Source: Geothermovivens sp964644845 | Lineage (GTDB): Bacteria > Zhuqueibacterota > Zhuqueibacteria > Oleimicrobiales > Geothermoviventaceae | Reading direction: 5' to 3' | Length of the DNA: 64,000 nt | NCBI GenBank assembly: GCA_964644845.1 | Contig: CAZXXS010000077.1 | Location: 1 to 64,000, forward strand | In this document: piece by piece, positions 62,365 to 64,000 of the stretch | Numbering within the stretch: the first letter of the stretch is position 1 | Layout: each line of letters opens with the position of its first letter | Position numbers and translations under genes: made by a program | Notes under the pieces: generated by a model | The model's input: the letters and a program-made list of their open reading frames with translations, nothing else | Database searches by the model: none | Told to the model about the DNA's origin: nothing

Positions 62365-63171
62365 ATGAGCGAAATTTGGCGGGATTTCTTGGAGACGGCT
62401 CTGGGCGCAGCTGATGCCGGCTGCAACGTGTTGCGTAGTCACCTCGGCAAAATCGCTACGGCGGATGTCGATCGAAAGCGTACGTTCGACTACGTGACCC
62501 AGGCGGATCGGGAGTCGGAACAGACCATCATCAACTACATTTTGGACCGCCACCCCAATCATTTGATCTACGCAGAAGAGTCGACCAAAGCGGAGGGAAA
62601 TTTCCGCTGGATCATCGATCCCCTCGACGGAACCACGAATTTCATCCACGCGTTTCCGGTGTTCGCCGTGTCGATCGCCCTGGAAGTCGACGGCCGCATT
62701 GTTGTGGGTGTGATTGGCGATCCCACCCGCGGGGACCGATTTTGGGCGACGCGTGGTGGCGGCGCGTTCCTTAACGGTCAGGAGATTCGGGTTTCTCAAA
62801 TCGGCGACCCGAGCATGGGCTTGCTAACCACCGGATTTCCGTTCCGTTCCAAAGAGCACATCGACCGGTACCTGGAGTCGTTCAAACGGCTTTTCCTGCG
62901 TTTCTCCGGCATCCGTCGTTTGGGGGCTGTGGCTTTGGACTTTGCGTACCTTGCTGCAGGCCGGTGCGAAGGTTTCTGGGAAATCGGCCTCGCGCCGTGG
63001 GACATTGCGGCGGGATCTCTGCTGATCGAAGAAGCGGGAGGGCGAATTACCGACTTTGCCGACGAGGGAAGCCCCATCTGGACCGGTAACGTGATTGCCT
63101 CCAATGGGCTGGTGCACGGAGAAATCGTTCGCGTTGTGCGGGACGTGTTCGGCGGCGTCATCGACCGGTGA
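62365..63171 (+). CDS. suhB: Inositol-1-monophosphatase family phosphatase
   Basis: Mg-dependent, Li-sensitive sugar phosphatase of 268 residues. Metal ligands: Glu71 in A-E-E-S, Asp85 and Asp88 in I-D-P-L-D-G-T, and the later Asp in A-P-W-D-I-A-A-G. It could act on inositol phosphate, fructose 1,6-bisphosphate or 3'-phosphoadenosine phosphate; SuhB also has an RNA role in E. coli. The start is ATG 62365 with AAGG nine bases upstream; a longer in-frame start would cross the leader hairpin. Confidence 0.92.
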   Translation: MSEIWRDFLETALGAADAGCNVLRSHLGKIATADVDRKRTFDYVTQADRESEQTIINYILDRHPNHLIYAEESTKAEGNFRWIIDPLDGTTNFIHAFPVFAVSIALEVDGRIVVGVIGDPTRGDRFWATRGGGAFLNGQEIRVSQIGDPSMGLLTTGFPFRSKEHIDRYLESFKRLFLRFSGIRRLGAVALDFAYLAAGRCEGFWEIGLAPWDIAAGSLLIEEAGGRITDFADEGSPIWTGNVIASNGLVHGEIVRVVRDVFGGVIDR

Positions 63172-63333
63172 CACCTTGAGGGAAAGACGAAGGTCTTGAG
63201 CTCTCGAAAGCGGGTGAAAGTTGCCCACATTCCAAAGTGGCCCCCTGTTCTGGCCGACGGCGAGAAAGAATCACTACGCTGTGTGGACGTTTGCTGAAAA
63301 AAACCGGGCAAGCCGGTTGGGAAGGGACCTCCG

Positions 63334-63816
63334 TTGATTAACAAGCGAACGGCAGTCTTGCTGGGCTTGCCCGTCGTGCTTCTGGCTTTGGGGTGGTACA
63401 GCTACCAATGCCATCCCTACCGCAATTTGCAGGATGCGCTGCGTCAGCCAGCGGCGTTCGAAGGCAAAGTTGTGTCAGCCGGGGCCGAAGTGACGATTGT
63501 GTCCGTCGGCGACAGTGCTTTCGTCGTCCGACAACTCGGACGCGAGTTTCGGGTGCGCGGCAGATTGAGCGGTGCTAAGCCGGGCGAGTACGTGGCTCTG
63601 GAAGCGATTTTTCACGGGACGGGTGAATTGGAACTCGTTCGCGGCCGCGTGCTGAAGGGACGCCGGGCCAAGATCTGGATTTCCGTGTTGCCGCTTTTGA
63701 TCGTTGTGGCGCTGTTTTTCGCCGATTACAGATTCGATTTGCCACGCGGTGAATTTGTGCGTCGCGACGCCGTGGGGCGAACAGCAGGTCAAACGGGGCG
63801 GATCGGCGATGCCTGA
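63334..63816 (+). CDS. Small membrane protein of unknown function
   Basis: 160 residues, two membrane helices (about 7-23 and 112-130) flanking a small all-beta extracytoplasmic domain (about 35-105). The domain pattern (F-E-G-K-V-V-S-A-G-A-E-V, then F-V-V-R-Q, F-R-V-R-G, and a Gly-rich turn) suggests an OB-like barrel, loosely reminiscent of CcmE-type domains, but no His ligand motif is present. Starts at TTG behind AAGGGA. It overlaps the next gene by eight bases, so the two probably form one unit. Confidence 0.68.
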   Translation: MINKRTAVLLGLPVVLLALGWYSYQCHPYRNLQDALRQPAAFEGKVVSAGAEVTIVSVGDSAFVVRQLGREFRVRGRLSGAKPGEYVALEAIFHGTGELELVRGRVLKGRRAKIWISVLPLLIVVALFFADYRFDLPRGEFVRRDAVGRTAGQTGRIGDA

Positions 63817-64000
63817 TCTGGTCACACACGTTGGCGCGGCCTACCTGCTGAACCGGCCCTGGCACTGGCGCCGTACACGAGCTGCCTTTCTGCTTGGTAC
63901 GGTTCTTCCCGACGCCGTCACCCGCCCTTTCTACATTCTGTTCCCGCAGAGCTACTGGTTTGTGGGTGCCTGGCACACGCCGGTAGCCACACTGCTGTTC
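63809..64000 (+). CDS. Membrane-bound metal-dependent hydrolase-like protein (YdjM/DUF457 type), cut by window end
   Basis: Only the first 64 codons are present. The start M-P-D-L-V-T-H-V-G-A-A-Y-L-L and the following F-L-L-G-T-V-L-P-D-A match the opening of YdjM/DUF457-type membrane proteins, in which His and Asp after the first helices are conserved. ATG overlaps the previous stop. The 3' part lies outside the window, so the family call is provisional. Confidence 0.65.
   Translation, partial: MPDLVTHVGAAYLLNRPWHWRRTRAAFLLGTVLPDAVTRPFYILFPQSYWFVGAWHTPVATLLF

Noticed and set aside
1..64000. CRISPR arrays, prophage, toxin-antitoxin or restriction genes
   Set aside because: None was seen: no regularly spaced repeats, integrases, transposases or nuclease-methylase pairs.

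Overview
The window is 64 kb of chromosomal DNA from a bacterium with an outer membrane. It carries a type IV pilus secretin (PilQ), a heptosyltransferase-like glycosyltransferase, a UDP-xylose synthase-like epimerase and lipoproteins. Several proteins carry residues that recall the Bacteroidota/Chlorobi (FCB) side of the tree: Asp in place of the third zinc His of YbeY, the GGNCG stretch in DapD, and an Asn-Val-Val-Ser 'HIGH' motif in ArgS. THEP1 NTPase is most often found in thermophiles and archaea. My best guess is an uncultured, possibly thermophilic FCB-type lineage (for example KSB1, Calditrichota or similar). That is inference, and no rRNA is present to test it. I recognise no tRNA, rRNA, CRISPR array, phage or insertion sequence.

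Layout, leftward half (1-17 kb, genes on the minus strand): a membrane protein with an acidic tail; a phoH - 7TM-HD - ybeY - corC operon; a coiled-coil lipoprotein and LysM pair with a clear promoter and terminator; aspS; then dapB-dapA-dapD behind a lysine riboswitch with an intrinsic terminator; and a ferredoxin/FrhB-like protein.

Layout, rightward half (17-64 kb, genes on the plus strand): uvrA with a THEP1 NTPase; pdxS-pdxT (pyridoxal phosphate); a metallo-beta-lactamase-fold nuclease followed by a RadC/JAB-DinG helicase fusion; a ferredoxin; an S55 peptidase - beta-propeller - NrnA operon; three stacked histidine kinases; a seven-gene operon (polyprenyl synthase, ApbE, UXS, GT9, RsfS, ArgS, PfkB kinase) bounded by a strong promoter and terminator; larC; an ECF-type ATPase followed by pilMN (fused), pilO, pilP-like, pilQ and pilT; ptsN; a response regulator; rpsU-yqeY; cvpA-mutS2; an inositol monophosphatase; and two membrane proteins, the last cut by the window end.

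Regulatory sequence is unusually readable. Ten promoters with exactly 17-base spacers were found, several with the -35 box TTGCTT, and five hairpin terminators with U-tracts. Operons are tightly coupled (ATGA or GTGA overlaps). Many starts are GTG or TTG, so several gene starts given here lie downstream of the longest possible reading frame. Against this compact gene packing there are about a dozen intergenic stretches of 300-1170 bases without genes. Two of them share a modular dispersed repeat described below.
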